This document shows, in pieces, positions 8,272 to 8,400 of a stretch of DNA of 8,400 bases (positions are counted from its first letter, which is position 1; the number at the start of each line of letters is the position of its first letter). Under the pieces are notes generated by a model. It saw only the letters and a list, made by a program, of their open reading frames with translations. It was not told the DNA's origin and ran no database searches. The stretch comes from DASWHF01 sp036393295 (GTDB lineage: Bacteria > Pseudomonadota > Gammaproteobacteria > Acidiferrobacterales > UBA6901). Made by a program: the position numbers and the translations under genes. The stretch is from positions 1-8,400 of the forward strand of contig DASWHF010000138.1 of the NCBI GenBank assembly GCA_036393295.1. Direction: 5' to 3'.

Positions 8272-8400
<129 letters not shown>

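Overview
The window looks like chromosomal DNA from a high-GC gammaproteobacterium (roughly two thirds G+C by eye). Three things suggest this: a YheS-type ABC-F protein that is collinear with the Escherichia coli protein from end to end, a YdjM-family membrane protein, and a methionine-salvage pair (mtaD and mtnA) of the Pseudomonas kind. Genus cannot be read from the sequence. I see no transposase, integrase, phage gene, tRNA, rRNA or CRISPR.

Layout: positions 1-182 hold a 12-bp tandem array (7.75 copies, cut by the window edge) and a short 9-bp array, with no gene I can support. Three genes then lie on the minus strand: mtnA (183-1262), yheS (1355-3256) and a periplasmic-sensor diguanylate cyclase (3335-4939). 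A rho-independent terminator separates yheS from mtnA. An intergenic region of about 270 bp (4940-5206) carries promoter-like and operator-like sites. Three genes follow on the plus strand: a TetR-type regulator with a COQ9-like C-terminal part (5207-5851), a YdjM-family membrane protein 15 bp downstream (5867-6886), and mtaD (6934-8271). The right end (8256-8400) is a long imperfect inverted repeat running into a 7-bp tandem array that is again cut by the window edge.

How the genes relate: MtaD deaminates 5'-methylthioadenosine to methylthioinosine, and MtnA isomerises methylthioribose-1-phosphate. They are two steps of one methionine-salvage route, with the phosphorylase step between them encoded elsewhere. 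In Pseudomonas aeruginosa I recall these genes as adjacent; here they sit at opposite ends of the window, about 5.7 kb apart and on opposite strands. YheS is a ribosome-associated ATPase, the cyclase links an external ligand to c-di-GMP, and the TetR/YdjM pair looks like a small operon of unknown role.

Most of the window is ordinary housekeeping and signalling content, and I do not see a clearly new multi-gene system. The parts most worth a second look are the two end arrays (especially the right-hand one, which supplies the last codons and stop of mtaD), the TetR/COQ9-like protein, the PhnD-GGDEF sensor, and two genes with -10-like boxes so close to their start codons that their mRNAs may be leaderless.
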